A DNA stretch of 64,000 nucleotides from an uncultured Bacteroidales bacterium (GCA_902788315.1 CADAJS010000002.1:87391-151390), one strand, 5' to 3'. Shown: positions 29,411 to 38,775, numbered from the stretch's first letter. Numbers and translations are program-made. The notes: generated from the sequence alone by a model not told the origin.

Positions 29411-30700
29411 CTAACCGCCAAAGTTGTCGAAGCGGATCATGTCGTCCTCGACACCGAGGCTATGCAGCAGGTCGAGCACGGTCTTTGCCATCATTGGAGG
29501 TCCGCAGAGGTAGTACTCGCAATCCTCGGGTGCCTCGTGAGCCTTGAGGTAGGTGTCGCCCATGACGGGAGCCACGAAGCCCGGCGTATATTTGACACCG
29601 GCGGCATCTGCCTTGGGATCCGGACGGTCCAGCGCCAAGTGGAAGTGGAAGTTGGGATAGTCCTTCTCAAGCTGCAGGAAGTCGTCGAGGAAAGGAATCT
29701 CCTCCAGCGCACGGGCACCATAGAAATAGTGCATGGGGCGCTTACGGTCTTCGTCCTTCACGCCGTGACCCTTGAGCATGTGCATAATCTGAGCACGCAG
29801 GGGAGCCATACCGGCACCGCCACCTACCCATATCATCTCGCGTCCTGTGCCGTATTGCGGGCGGAACTCTCCGTAGGGGCCACTCATGATAACCTTGTCG
29901 CCGGGCTTCAGCGAGAAGATGTACGACGAGGCAATACCCGGGTTGACGTCCATGAAGCCGGGACCCTGGTCCTTCGGCTTGAAGGGAGGCGTGGCGATGC
30001 GGACGTTGAGGGTGATGATGTCGCCCTCGTCGGGATAGTTGGCCATAGAGTAGGCACGGATGGTGTCCTGCGGGTTCGTACACTTGAGGGAGAACATGCC
30101 GAACTTCTCCCAAGCCGGCAGATAGGTGTCGCCGATAAGGCTCTTGTCGAAGTCCTTGTCGTAGTCGATACAGTCGAACTTGGGGATGCGGATCTGTGCA
30201 TACGAACCGGGCTCGAAGTCCATGTGCTCGCCGGCAGGCAGAGCCACCTTGTACTCCTTGATGAAGGTAGCCACGTTCTTGTTGCCAATCACTTCGCATT
30301 CCCATTCCTTGACGCCCATCACGGAATCGGGCACCTGAATCTTGAGGTCACCCTTCACCTTGCACTGGCAGCCGAGACGCCAGTGGTCCTTAATCTGCTT
30401 GCGGGTGAAATGTCCCTTCTCTGAGTCGAGAATCTCGCCACCGCCCTCGACCACCTGGACCTTGCACTGGCCGCAGGAGCCTTTTCCGCCACAGGCGCTG
30501 GGCAGGAAGACGCCTTCCTGAGCAAGCGTGCTGAGCAGGCTGGCACCCTGACCCACGGAGAGGGTGTCCTTGCCGTTGATGGTGATGTTCACATTGCCGC
30601 TGGGTGACAAATACTTCTTAGCTACGAGCAGGACGATGACCAGTGCAATGATGATTGCCAGGAATACGCCAATGCTCGTTAAAATCAAATTCATATCCAT
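29411..30700 (-). CDS. nqrF: Na+-translocating NADH:quinone reductase subunit F
   Basis: 429 residues. One N-terminal membrane helix (LTSIGVFLAIIIALVIVLLVA), a 2Fe-2S ferredoxin domain with Cys70, Cys76, Cys79 and Cys111 (ACGGKGSCGQC), an FAD-binding barrel (RAYSMANYP) and an NADH domain (VGGGAGMAPLRAQI; YYLCGPPMM). It is the electron entry point, passing electrons from NADH through FAD and the iron-sulfur centre. It is the last gene of the nqrABCDEF operon, 21 bp after nqrE; its 3' end is followed by repeats that duplicate its last codons. Confidence 0.97.
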   Translation of the reverse strand: MDMNLILTSIGVFLAIIIALVIVLLVAKKYLSPSGNVNITINGKDTLSVGQGASLLSTLAQEGVFLPSACGGKGSCGQCKVQVVEGGGEILDSEKGHFTRKQIKDHWRLGCQCKVKGDLKIQVPDSVMGVKEWECEVIGNKNVATFIKEYKVALPAGEHMDFEPGSYAQIRIPKFDCIDYDKDFDKSLIGDTYLPAWEKFGMFSLKCTNPQDTIRAYSMANYPDEGDIITLNVRIATPPFKPKDQGPGFMDVNPGIASSYIFSLKPGDKVIMSGPYGEFRPQYGTGREMIWVGGGAGMAPLRAQIMHMLKGHGVKDEDRKRPMHYFYGARALEEIPFLDDFLQLEKDYPNFHFHLALDRPDPKADAAGVKYTPGFVAPVMGDTYLKAHEAPEDCEYYLCGPPMMAKTVLDLLHSLGVEDDMIRFDNFGG

Positions 30701-30721
30701 TGTCTTTATTCCTCCTACTCT

Positions 30722-31351
30722 TTAGATGTTAAGTCCACTGAAACACATAAAGGCCATCGCCATGAGGCCTACGGTGATGAACGTGATGCCGAGTCCCTGC
30801 AGGGGCTTGGGCACGTCGGTATAGGCCATCTTCTCGCGAATGGCAGCCAGGCCCACGATGGCCAGCAGCCATCCGATGCCGGAGCCGAGTGCGTATGCGA
30901 TAGCATCACCGAATCCGCCGATAGCCTGTGTGCTCACGGCAGGATCCATCTGCACACGCTGCTGCATGAACAGCGAGGCACCCATGATGGCACAGTTTAC
31001 GGCAATCAGCGGCAGGAAGATGCCGAGTGCAGCGTACAGCGAGGGGCTGAAACGCTCGACCACCATCTCCACCAGCTGTACGATGCCGGCAATCACGGCG
31101 ATAAACAGGATGAAAGCCAGGAAGGTGAGGTCCACACCCTCGACCAAGGCATTGGGACCCAGCACATAGGTCTGCAGGGCGTAATCAACGGGAACCGTGA
31201 CGAGCAGTACAAAGGTCACTGCCACGCCGAGGCCCAGAGCCGTCTTCACTGTCTTGGAGACAGCAAGGTATGAACACATACCCAGGAAGAAGGCGAATAT
31301 CATGTTGTCCACGAAGATGCTGCGGACAAATAAGCTTATCATGTGTTCCAT
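30722..31351 (-). CDS. nqrE: Na+-NQR subunit E
   Basis: 209 residues with six membrane helices ([76 protein letters not shown]). NqrE and NqrD are homologous with inverted topology and hold an intramembrane iron centre through conserved Cys in the first and fourth helices; FLGMCSYL and AVNCAIMG are visible here. It lies 3 bp after nqrD. Confidence 0.96.
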   Translation of the reverse strand: MEHMISLFVRSIFVDNMIFAFFLGMCSYLAVSKTVKTALGLGVAVTFVLLVTVPVDYALQTYVLGPNALVEGVDLTFLAFILFIAVIAGIVQLVEMVVERFSPSLYAALGIFLPLIAVNCAIMGASLFMQQRVQMDPAVSTQAIGGFGDAIAYALGSGIGWLLAIVGLAAIREKMAYTDVPKPLQGLGITFITVGLMAMAFMCFSGLNI

Positions 31352-31354
31352 ACT

Positions 31355-31981
31355 TTACTTCTCCTCTTTGTTTATTGAGCGATGAGCCCAGATTACACAT
31401 CCAACGATGATGAGCGACATGGCGGGCATGGTCATCATACCATTGTTTTGATAGCCGTGGTCGTAGAGCCACTGCGGTACCACCGAGAAGCCCAGCAGGG
31501 TGCCGAAGCCCAGCAGTTCGCGTACGAAGCCCACGATGACCAGAATCAGCGCATAGCCCAGTCCGTTGCCAATACCGTCGAGGAACGACTCCCAAGGACC
31601 GTTCTGCATGGCAAAGGCCTCGAGGCGACCCATCAGGATACAGTTCGTGATGATAAGTCCCACATAGACGCTCAGCTGGACGCTGACGTCATAAGAGTAG
31701 GCCTTCAGCACTTGGCTGACGATGGTTACCAGAGCGGCCACCACCACGAGCTGCACGATGATACGGATGCGGTTGGGGATGGTGTTGCGCAACAGGGAGA
31801 TAATCACATTGGAAAAGGCCGTGATGACAGTCACGCTGAGTCCCATCACGATGGCAGGCTCAAGCTGCGAGGTAACGGCCAACGCTGAACAGATACCCAA
31901 GACCTGAACGGCAATGGGGTTATTCTTGTTCAGGGGATTAAGGAAAACTTCCTTATTCTCGCTTGAAAATAGTTTGCTCAT
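31355..31981 (-). CDS. nqrD: Na+-NQR subunit D
   Basis: 208 residues, six membrane helices. IAVQVLGICSALAVTSQLEPA and VGLIITNCILMGRLEAFAM carry the paired Cys that, with those of NqrE, bind the membrane iron centre. The C-terminus (INKEEK) runs to within 3 bp of nqrE, and it follows nqrC by 21 bp. Confidence 0.96.
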   Translation of the reverse strand: MSKLFSSENKEVFLNPLNKNNPIAVQVLGICSALAVTSQLEPAIVMGLSVTVITAFSNVIISLLRNTIPNRIRIIVQLVVVAALVTIVSQVLKAYSYDVSVQLSVYVGLIITNCILMGRLEAFAMQNGPWESFLDGIGNGLGYALILVIVGFVRELLGFGTLLGFSVVPQWLYDHGYQNNGMMTMPAMSLIIVGCVIWAHRSINKEEK

Positions 31982-32002
31982 ATTTCTGTTCTCCTCTTTG
32001 CT

Positions 32003-32626
32003 TTACTTGTTCAGAAAATCAATGTACGCCTGGAGACCGTCAGTAACCATGCCGGCCACTCCGTTGCTGGTAAGCGTGGCGCCCGTGACACCGTCAATCT
32101 CTGTCTCGGCCTTGGAGGCACCCTTCTTCACGACGGTGAGAGCCACCTGCTGTGTGTTGTCGGTGAAGATGGGCTTGCCGTTGAACTGCTCCTGGAACCA
32201 GCGTTCCTTGATGCGTGCGCCAAGGCCGGCCGTCTCGCTCTCATGGTCAAAATATGTGCCGAAGACATGCTGTTTGTCCTCGTCGATGGAGATGTATCCC
32301 CAGAGACCGCCCCAGAGGCCGCGTCCCTTGACAGGGAGCACATACTTCGTCTGGCCGTCCACCTGAGCCACATATACCTGACCGCCAGCCTCCGTCTGCA
32401 CGTCGGTGATGGTCTGAGCATACTGTTGGTCGATGGCTTCGCCCTTCAGGCCGACAATGTTCAGCGAGGTGAGGATCTGATTCTTCTTGTCCCGCTCTAC
32501 GTTGGCATCCTGCGTCGGCTTAAGCACCGAGGAAATGAATGCCAGGAGGAACGCCACGATGATTACCATCACAGAAGCGTAGATGATAATATAGGTATTG
32601 GTTTCTTTAATCTTTGAAATGTTCAT
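32003..32626 (-). CDS. nqrC: Na+-NQR subunit C (covalent FMN)
   Basis: 207 residues. A single N-terminal helix (YIIIYASVMVIIVAFLLAFISSVL) anchors a periplasmic domain with the flavinylation motif DGVTGATLTSNGV (Thr184 the expected FMN site). GLWGGLWGYISID is also typical. The flavin transferase ApbE that would load it is not in this window. It lies 15 bp after nqrB. Confidence 0.96.
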   Translation of the reverse strand: MNISKIKETNTYIIIYASVMVIIVAFLLAFISSVLKPTQDANVERDKKNQILTSLNIVGLKGEAIDQQYAQTITDVQTEAGGQVYVAQVDGQTKYVLPVKGRGLWGGLWGYISIDEDKQHVFGTYFDHESETAGLGARIKERWFQEQFNGKPIFTDNTQQVALTVVKKGASKAETEIDGVTGATLTSNGVAGMVTDGLQAYIDFLNK

Positions 32627-32641
32627 AGCTCGTATCCTCCC

Positions 32642-33826
32642 TTACTTTATATTGGTTGCACGTTTTGCGCGACGGCTGATGTTGCGCTGTACGAAGCAGT
32701 AGTCAATCAGCGGAGCAAAGAGGTTCATTAACAGGATGGCCAGCATCATACCCTCGGGATAGCCGGGGTTAAGCACACGTACCATCACGGCTACAAGGCC
32801 GATGAGCAGACCGTAGATGTACTTGCCTCCTTCGGTGCGGGCACTGGTGACGGGGTCGGTGGCCATGAAGACAGCACCGAAGGCGAAACCGCCCAGCACG
32901 AGATGCTCATACCACTGGATGGACGTGAGTCCCGCGGCCTGCATCAGCCAGCCGGTGGCTGCGCCGCCCACGAAGACGGAGAGCATAATCTTCCAGCTGG
33001 CCACGCCTGTCCAGAGCAGGAGCAGGGCACCCAGGGCAATGGCGATGACACTCGTCTCGCCCACGGAGCCGGGAATCAGACCGTAGATGGCGTTCATGAT
33101 GGTCGAGGAGTCGAAGCCTGCAAATCCTTCCTGAGCTGCCTGGCCAAGCGGCGTGGCACCCGAGAGGGCATCGGCACCCGTGACATCATATCCTGCGCCC
33201 AGCAGACTCTTGCCGGCCACCCATACGGTGTTGTCGCCGGTCATGGCCGAGGGGTAAGAGAAGAAGAGGAACGCGCGCGTAACGAGTGCGGGGTTGAAGA
33301 TGTTCATACCCGTACCGCCAAAGATTTCCTTGGCCAGAATCACACTGAAGGCCACGGCGAGGGCCAGCATCCACAGCGGAGTGGTCACGGGGACAATCAT
33401 GGGAATGAGGATACCCGTGGCGAGGAATCCTTCCTGTATCTCCTCGTGCTTCCACTGTGCCACTGTGAACTCGATGCCGAGTCCCACAGCGTAGCTCACC
33501 ACAATCTTGGGCAGCACGGCCAGGAAGCCAAACCACCACATGCCGAGCACGGTGGCCTCGCCCAGCTTGCCGGCGGCCAGAGCGTTCTGATATCCGATGT
33601 TATACATGCCGAAGAGCAGAGCCGGAATCAGGGCGATGATGACAAAGCTGATGATTCGCTTGCTGTCAATGGCATCGTGGATGTTCACGCTGCCGGCGCG
33701 TCCCGTCGTACGAGGCACGAAGGCAAACGTCTCCAAACCGTCGAAGAGGCTCTGGAAGGCATGAAGCTTGCCGCCCTCCTCAAAGTTCGGCTTTATCTTA
33801 TCCAGATAATTTCTTAATGCTTTCAT
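32642..33826 (-). CDS. nqrB: Na+-NQR subunit B (covalent FMN, riboflavin site)
   Basis: 394 residues with about ten membrane helices. The flavinylation motif is DALSGATPLGQ (Thr225 the expected FMN site). The IFGGTGMNIFNPALVTRAFLFF and MATDPVTSARTEGGKYIYGLLIG segments are characteristic of NqrB/RnfD proteins. NqrB contributes most of the Na+ path and the quinone site. The ATG lies 47 bp downstream of the nqrA stop, the largest gap in the operon. Confidence 0.97.
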   Translation of the reverse strand: MKALRNYLDKIKPNFEEGGKLHAFQSLFDGLETFAFVPRTTGRAGSVNIHDAIDSKRIISFVIIALIPALLFGMYNIGYQNALAAGKLGEATVLGMWWFGFLAVLPKIVVSYAVGLGIEFTVAQWKHEEIQEGFLATGILIPMIVPVTTPLWMLALAVAFSVILAKEIFGGTGMNIFNPALVTRAFLFFSYPSAMTGDNTVWVAGKSLLGAGYDVTGADALSGATPLGQAAQEGFAGFDSSTIMNAIYGLIPGSVGETSVIAIALGALLLLWTGVASWKIMLSVFVGGAATGWLMQAAGLTSIQWYEHLVLGGFAFGAVFMATDPVTSARTEGGKYIYGLLIGLVAVMVRVLNPGYPEGMMLAILLMNLFAPLIDYCFVQRNISRRAKRATNIK

Positions 33827-33873
33827 ATTATTTTTTCTGTTTACTTATATTCATTAGGGGACCGTTAGGACAT

Positions 33874-35205
33874 TTATGCATTCTCACGTCGCAGGATGTC
33901 CAGTCCTTCACGCACGATACGCTGCAACTCGAGCTTCGAGCTGTCCACGAACTCGGCGATGGCAAAGTCCTCTGGAGCCACTTCGTAGATACCCAGCTGT
34001 TCCTGTCGGTCGATGTCGCCGGCGATGATGGCCTTGATGAGGTATCCGGCATAGATGTCCATCGGGAACACCCGGTCATATTCGCCGCTCATGATCATGT
34101 GGCGTTCGCCGCCCTTCACGCGGGCGTCCAGCACATACTCTTTCTTGCTTCCCTGCAGCCAGCTGAAATAGCTGCGGCTGGTGGAGAACTCCTTCAGGCG
34201 CGGCATGATCCAGCCGAGCATCTCGGCGTTGTCGTCACCCTCGGGGATTACGTTCACCTCCGTAGCATGGGCTGCCAGGAAACCGTCGGCCGTGGTCTTC
34301 ACGCCTGTCATCACGTTACCGTTGATGATACGCAGGTGCTTGCCGGCGTCCAGCTGTCCTTCGAGCATCGTGTCCAGCTTCTGCCCCACGAGCATCTTGA
34401 CGTAGCAGGGTTTCTTCACCTCACTGCCGGCAAGGGCTACGGTGCGGGTAAGGTCCACTCGACCCGTACGCATCAGGCGTCCGACGAAGATAACCTCCTC
34501 GGGGCCCATCGTCCACACCACTTCGCCCTTGTTGATGGGCGAGATGTGATTAATCTGCACACCCACGTTACCGGCCGGTGCGGGACCGTCGAATACGGTC
34601 ACCTCGCAGTCCTTGGCCACCGTCAGTGCCGTGCTTGTCTGCCGTGCGCTGATGCCCAGGTGGACGGGAGCCAGCTTCGAGAGCGTGGTGATGCCCGTCT
34701 GGAAATCGGTCTCCTGGCCCTTGAGTACCACCTCAAAGTCCTGAGCCAGGGGCATGCTGTTAAACGCACTCACGAAGATAGCCTTTGGCTTGTCCTCGGG
34801 ATTGGCCACCACATCGTAGGGGCGGCTACGGAAGAAGGCGAAGAGACCGCTCTCCATGAGCAGCGTCTTCACGTCGCCCTTGGTGTTAAACTCGCGCGGA
34901 GCGATGGAAGCATCGGGCTTCACACGCACGCTCAGCAGCTTGCGACGGTCGCCGCGTTCCACCAGCGAGACAGTGCCGCCCACCGGCGACACGAACTTTA
35001 CCTCGGGATGCAACTTGTCTGTCAGCAGCGCATCCCCAGCCTTGACAACATCACCTTCCTTGACCACCACTTTGGGTTTCATCCCGACGAAGTCGTCCGG
35101 CACGAGCGCATACTCGTCCGAGCCCTTCACAGATGTAATCTCCGCCGTGGCCCGTCCCTTAAGGCGGACGTCCAGGCCTTTACGTAATTTGATTACTTTT
35201 GCCAT
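33874..35205 (-). CDS. nqrA: Na+-NQR subunit A
   Basis: 443 residues, the usual length for the soluble cytoplasmic subunit. It begins VIKLRKGLDVRLKGRA and contains GGTVSLVERGDRRKLLSV and AYLIKAIIAGDIDRQEQLGIYEVAPEDFAIAEFVDSSK. It is the first gene of the operon. A TAACTTTG box on the minus strand (35247-35254) lies 42 bp before the ATG without a good TTG partner. The complex couples NADH oxidation by quinone to Na+ export. Confidence 0.97.
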   Translation of the reverse strand: MAKVIKLRKGLDVRLKGRATAEITSVKGSDEYALVPDDFVGMKPKVVVKEGDVVKAGDALLTDKLHPEVKFVSPVGGTVSLVERGDRRKLLSVRVKPDASIAPREFNTKGDVKTLLMESGLFAFFRSRPYDVVANPEDKPKAIFVSAFNSMPLAQDFEVVLKGQETDFQTGITTLSKLAPVHLGISARQTSTALTVAKDCEVTVFDGPAPAGNVGVQINHISPINKGEVVWTMGPEEVIFVGRLMRTGRVDLTRTVALAGSEVKKPCYVKMLVGQKLDTMLEGQLDAGKHLRIINGNVMTGVKTTADGFLAAHATEVNVIPEGDDNAEMLGWIMPRLKEFSTSRSYFSWLQGSKKEYVLDARVKGGERHMIMSGEYDRVFPMDIYAGYLIKAIIAGDIDRQEQLGIYEVAPEDFAIAEFVDSSKLELQRIVREGLDILRRENA

Positions 35206-35377
35206 ATACTGGATTTAATAAACTATAGTGCATACGAAAAGCGCTGCAAAGTTACTACTTTATTTTGAATAATCGTCCTCATGGCTATAAAAAGTTAAAG
35301 AGACAGCACGAATTACGAAACAGGAGTCCCGCATGGCTATAGTTCATGGAGTGCCCCCTATCGGGGCAGGGATTCTT

Positions 35378-36457
35378 CTAATCTGGACACGAGTGACAAC
35401 GGCCTATGTTCATTAGGAGTTCGTAAGTAGGCTTAAGTGTCGTGATATCAGTGAGGACAGTTGAATGGCCGCTTTCGACAGACGTGGTAAAGGATTGTAT
35501 CTCGCCATAATAACCTTGGGAATAGATTTGGTTGTCGGGGAGTATGGGATTAAAGCTGTTGCGGGAATAGAGGTATTCGATGTGCCTGTTATGCTTGTGA
35601 ATCTTCTCAATGGGGATGCCGAGGATGGTGGAAGGCACGGATTCGAAAGTCAATTCTTCCATCTGCGAGAGACGGTAGATACCCTTTGACGTGCAGACTT
35701 TAAGAGATTCCCGGGCAGCAGACCACGTGTAAGCAGTGGAGAGTTCCAGGGTGCCGACGAGGTGCGGATGCCGGAGCATGAGGAGGTAAGAGTCCCTGGC
35801 CACCTGACGGCAGGCGAGGATTTCAGGCTGTCCGAAAAGATGACAGACGAGGTCGAGGGGATGGATGTAGAGGTCGAGCAGTGCATTGCCTTCGGGATAT
35901 GCGCCTGTCAAGTAATGTAGGGCGTAACTGACAAGATGCTCTTTGCCGAGACGCTCCTTCAGGAGTCGTATGGCAGGAGCATAGCGTTTCTGCAGGCCGA
36001 CCACAGCAACAGGCGAAAGGCTACGGGTAGGCGAGCGATGCTCGGGAATGCCGTGGAGCCGTCGTAAGTCAATGAGCGTGTCAAGCTCTTCCAATGTCTG
36101 GCAGGGAGGTTTCTCGATGAAAAGTGACTTGCCGCTACGGAGGACTTGCGAGGCAAGGGAGAAATGGGCAGATGGGGAGGCTGAGACGAATACGCCTTTG
36201 ACAGCCTCATCCTTCAGAATCTCGTCGAGCGAGGTCGTGGCTTTCACATAAGGGAACTTCTGTTCTATCAGTCGTGCCTTTCGTTCTGATGTGACGCAGA
36301 TATATTTCAGCGGTACGCCGAGATGGTGAAGCACGGGATAGAGATTGGTCAGCGAGTGCTGCCCCATGCCCACGAAGGCATATTGCGATTGGTACGTTTG
36401 GCGCAGGAAACGCTCTGTACGCATCCGCTTGTATCGGTTGATAAGTTCTTGTATCAT
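35378..36457 (-). CDS. Gfo/Idh/MocA family oxidoreductase
   Basis: 359 residues. The NAD(P) fold starts late, at about residue 27, with YAFVGMGQHSLTNLYPVLHHLG, and the FIEKPPCQTLEELDTL motif (about 115-130) contains the EKP signature whose Lys is catalytic in the family. The C-terminal domain holds ALLDLYIHPLDLVCHLFG, which carries the expected His. The first ~25 residues (RYKRMRTERFLRQTYQ) are an added basic helix. The start overlaps the radical SAM stop by 4 bp, so the two enzymes are coupled and likely act in one pathway, probably on a sugar or cyclitol. Confidence 0.82.
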   Translation of the reverse strand: MIQELINRYKRMRTERFLRQTYQSQYAFVGMGQHSLTNLYPVLHHLGVPLKYICVTSERKARLIEQKFPYVKATTSLDEILKDEAVKGVFVSASPSAHFSLASQVLRSGKSLFIEKPPCQTLEELDTLIDLRRLHGIPEHRSPTRSLSPVAVVGLQKRYAPAIRLLKERLGKEHLVSYALHYLTGAYPEGNALLDLYIHPLDLVCHLFGQPEILACRQVARDSYLLMLRHPHLVGTLELSTAYTWSAARESLKVCTSKGIYRLSQMEELTFESVPSTILGIPIEKIHKHNRHIEYLYSRNSFNPILPDNQIYSQGYYGEIQSFTTSVESGHSTVLTDITTLKPTYELLMNIGRCHSCPD

Positions 36458-37551
36458 TGTATTGCTTTTAGATATTTGCGATAAGTCTGCTTAGGGTCTG
36501 CCGTCCACTGATACGGACCGTAGAACTTCTCAATGAGCCACTTGGGCAGCAACCGCTCGAAGTTGCGCACGAGGATGATGTCGTACTTACGGTGGAAGTT
36601 GATCCAGCAGTCGTTGCAGTCCCTGGAATACTGGCATTGCGTCTGACAGGCTGCTGTTCCGTTGAAAATCTCGTCGAGCGACTGGCTATGTATATTCCCC
36701 AACACCACATCAAGGTTCTGGCAGAGCGGCACGTCGCCGTTGCTGTGAACGACGAGACAACTCATGATGCTCTGGCAGCGCAGGCGAAGATGCCCGTTTC
36801 GCCACTGGTCATAGAGCGCCACGAAGTCGTAGTTCTCCTGCGTCTGGTGGATGCTTTGGGGAATCTGCTTCACAAAATCCGATGCCGAGAGCAGTTCGCC
36901 CGTTGTGTCGAAGAAAGCCATCGTTCCGTAGATGCCGATGCGAATGTCTATGCCGTAATGCATGGCAACGTCAATGACATAGGCCATGTCATCGAACGTA
37001 TTCCACGGCGAGAGACAGAACATCAGCGACAGGGGCACTTCGTCCTTGAGGGCCTCCACCACCTCGATCACCCGGTCGTAGCCGTCGCGGCCCCGCATCC
37101 GCCGGTAAGTCTCGCGCCCGCCGTCGAGAGAGACGTACAGATGTCGGGGCTGATAGCGGCGGACGGCATCTATCACCCGACGGGACGCGAGACAGTTGGA
37201 GAGCAGCGTGTAGTTAGGATGATGCTCGTGGAACCACGCCATGATCTCCTCTGCCTGTGGATGCAGGATGAACTCGCCGCCCTCCAGTCCTACGGTAGTC
37301 CGTTTGGTCACACAACGGCTCTGCATGATGCTTTGGATGTCGTCAAGCGAAAGATGCTCCACCTTCTTCTGCCAGATGTTGCAGTGCTTGCAGCGCGACT
37401 GACAGGCGGTGGTAGAGTAAATCATCAGTTGCGACAGCCGCTTGTGCCGCGGCCGCATCATGTTGTTCAGATAAAGTAGCCCGTTGTAGGCGTAATCATA
37501 GATACTATACATACTGGTTCGTTGCAGTTTTGGACGATTGGTACTCACCAT
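36454..37551 (-). CDS. Radical SAM/SPASM-type enzyme
   Basis: 365 residues. The radical SAM cluster motif is C50-x3-C54-x2-C57 (ACQSRCKHCNIW), followed by VGLEGGEFILHP, a sequence-shifted GGE motif, and SLDGGRETYRRMRG. The C-terminus has a SPASM-like Cys set (SCLVVHSNGDVPLCQN; ACQTQCQYSRDCNDCW), so auxiliary Fe-S clusters are expected. The ATG at 37551 is inside a large hairpin; an alternative start is ATG 37512 (MYSIYDYAYNG), which still keeps the whole domain. Substrate unknown; the downstream oxidoreductase suggests carbohydrate modification, although peptide modification is also possible. Confidence 0.82.
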   Translation of the reverse strand: MVSTNRPKLQRTSMYSIYDYAYNGLLYLNNMMRPRHKRLSQLMIYSTTACQSRCKHCNIWQKKVEHLSLDDIQSIMQSRCVTKRTTVGLEGGEFILHPQAEEIMAWFHEHHPNYTLLSNCLASRRVIDAVRRYQPRHLYVSLDGGRETYRRMRGRDGYDRVIEVVEALKDEVPLSLMFCLSPWNTFDDMAYVIDVAMHYGIDIRIGIYGTMAFFDTTGELLSASDFVKQIPQSIHQTQENYDFVALYDQWRNGHLRLRCQSIMSCLVVHSNGDVPLCQNLDVVLGNIHSQSLDEIFNGTAACQTQCQYSRDCNDCWINFHRKYDIILVRNFERLLPKWLIEKFYGPYQWTADPKQTYRKYLKAIQ

Positions 37552-37586
37552 CGTCTTCTACTTATAAAGTCCAAAACTGCAACGAA
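37518..37586 (-). promoter_or_regulatory. 18-bp inverted repeat around the radical SAM start codon
   Basis: TTCGTTGCAGTTTTGGAC (37518-37535) and its exact complement (37569-37586) flank 33 bp that hold the ATG at 37549-37551 and its ribosome-binding region. A smaller stem (GACGA 37533-37537, TCGTC 37551-37555) shares three bases with the large one and would compete with it. In RNA either could block translation initiation. Confidence 0.8.
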
Positions 37587-37674
37587 TGACTGCACCATGA
37601 GGAGTAAACTTTGCCCGTTATTGTAAGCGAAATGTTAAATAACAGCTTTATATGCAAAATATTTATGGAATAAT

Positions 37675-37705
37675 TTGGTTTATATTATAAACTTCTCTAC
37701 CTTTG
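37675..37705 (+). promoter_or_regulatory. Promoter of the membrane protein/winged-helix operon
   Basis: TTG (37675-37677), 20-bp spacer and TACCTTTG (37698-37705), a full match to the Bacteroidota consensus. The leader to the ATG at 37816 is about 105 nt. Confidence 0.8.
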
Positions 37706-37815
37706 CAGCGTGAACCGGACACAATTGGCCAAAGACGTGCTTTCTGCAGGAGTACGGACGAGGCCAGAGAGTATTGAAAACAAAAGTAGAACATCTATTA
37801 AAAAATGAAAAAACA

Positions 37816-38442
37816 ATGGAAGAAAAGAATAACATGACTGCCGAGCGCAGTCTGGAGATTATCAGAGAGTCAATAGAGCGCAGCCAGCGCACCATCAACA
37901 AGAATTCGGCCATACCACTCATATGGTGGGGACTTTGTGTGATCATATTCTCGTTGCTCATAGCTTACCTATGGAAGAATCATGGCGGACCGGTATGGAA
38001 TATGCTGTGGGCCGCATTATGGCTGGTGGGCTACGTGGGCAACTGGTTTATCGACAAACGGCGAGGAAACGTTCCGACTACTTTTGTCGGGAAGGTCATC
38101 GGCCATGTGTGGGCTACGTTTGGCGTATTCTGCTGTGGCATGGGCATGATACTCGGTTTTATCGGCAGCGGAATGTTACCAATGGAACTGATTATGCCTA
38201 AGGTGTATATATTTGGATGCATCACCAGCATCATCTCGCTCTGTTTCGGAATGGGAACAACGATTACTGGCCTAGTCATCCGCAACCGTACCATTCAGGT
38301 GTGTGGACTTTTAGCAGGTCTCGGAGGATTCTTTGGCGCATTACATTTCCCCGATCATACACAGCTCTATGTGATGGCAGTCGTGGCCTTGATTGGCCTA
38401 ATTGTGCCAGGTGTGGTCATTTTCATTCAAAATCAGAAATAA
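37816..38442 (+). CDS. Multi-pass membrane protein, function unknown
   Basis: 208 residues from ATG 37816 (ATG 37834 is also possible). A short helical cytoplasmic start (MTAERSLEIIRESIERSQRTINKNSA) is followed by five hydrophobic helices (PLIWWGLCVIIFSLLIAYL; MLWAALWLVGYVGNWFI; TFGVFCCGMGMILGFIGSGM; IFGCITSIISLCFGMGTTITGLV; GLLAGLGGFFGALHF and a last AVVALIGLIVPGVVIFI). I do not recognise a family by name. It is followed after 13 bp by a winged-helix regulator, a pairing often seen where the regulator controls its own operon. Confidence 0.7.
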   Translation: MEEKNNMTAERSLEIIRESIERSQRTINKNSAIPLIWWGLCVIIFSLLIAYLWKNHGGPVWNMLWAALWLVGYVGNWFIDKRRGNVPTTFVGKVIGHVWATFGVFCCGMGMILGFIGSGMLPMELIMPKVYIFGCITSIISLCFGMGTTITGLVIRNRTIQVCGLLAGLGGFFGALHFPDHTQLYVMAVVALIGLIVPGVVIFIQNQK

Positions 38443-38455
38443 GGAGGACCTGCCC

Positions 38456-38749
38456 ATGTTCAAGCCATTAGACCCCCTGCTACACGCGGAGTTGCGACTG
38501 GCCGTGATGTCGTTGCTCATCAGTGCCGAGGAAGCCGAGTTCCCCTACATCAAGGAGCAGACGGGAGCTACGGCGGGCAACCTGAGTGTGCAGATAGACA
38601 AGCTCTCGGCAGCGGGTTACATTGAGGTGGAGAAGACCTTCAAGGGCAAAAAGCCCTGTACCGTCTGCCGCATCACGCCTGTAGGGCTGAAAGCCTTTGA
38701 GGATTATGTGAAAGCGCTGAAAAGCTATCTGAATGTAAAAAAGACGTGA
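38456..38749 (+). CDS. Winged-helix transcriptional regulator
   Basis: 97 residues from ATG 38456. It has the compact winged-helix fold of ArsR/MarR-like single-domain regulators: LHAELRLAVMSLLISAEEAEF, a recognition-helix region GATAGNLSVQIDKLSAAGYIEVEKTF and a wing GKKPCTVCRITPVGLKAFEDYVKAL. The start is fixed by an unusually strong Shine-Dalgarno (AAGGAGG at 38442-38448), rare in this phylum. It probably regulates the membrane protein gene it is co-transcribed with. Confidence 0.88.
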   Translation: MFKPLDPLLHAELRLAVMSLLISAEEAEFPYIKEQTGATAGNLSVQIDKLSAAGYIEVEKTFKGKKPCTVCRITPVGLKAFEDYVKALKSYLNVKKT

Positions 38750-38775
38750 TAAACGGACTGTCTTAATCGTATTGT

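Noticed and set aside
33817..35187. 456-codon open frame on the plus strand
   Set aside because: Antisense to nqrA, an unambiguous gene of full length.
37518..37586. Invertible promoter (phase-variable switch)
   Set aside because: The spacer is only 33 bp and holds the start codon but no TAnnTTTG box in either direction; no invertase gene is near. A hairpin in RNA is the simpler explanation.
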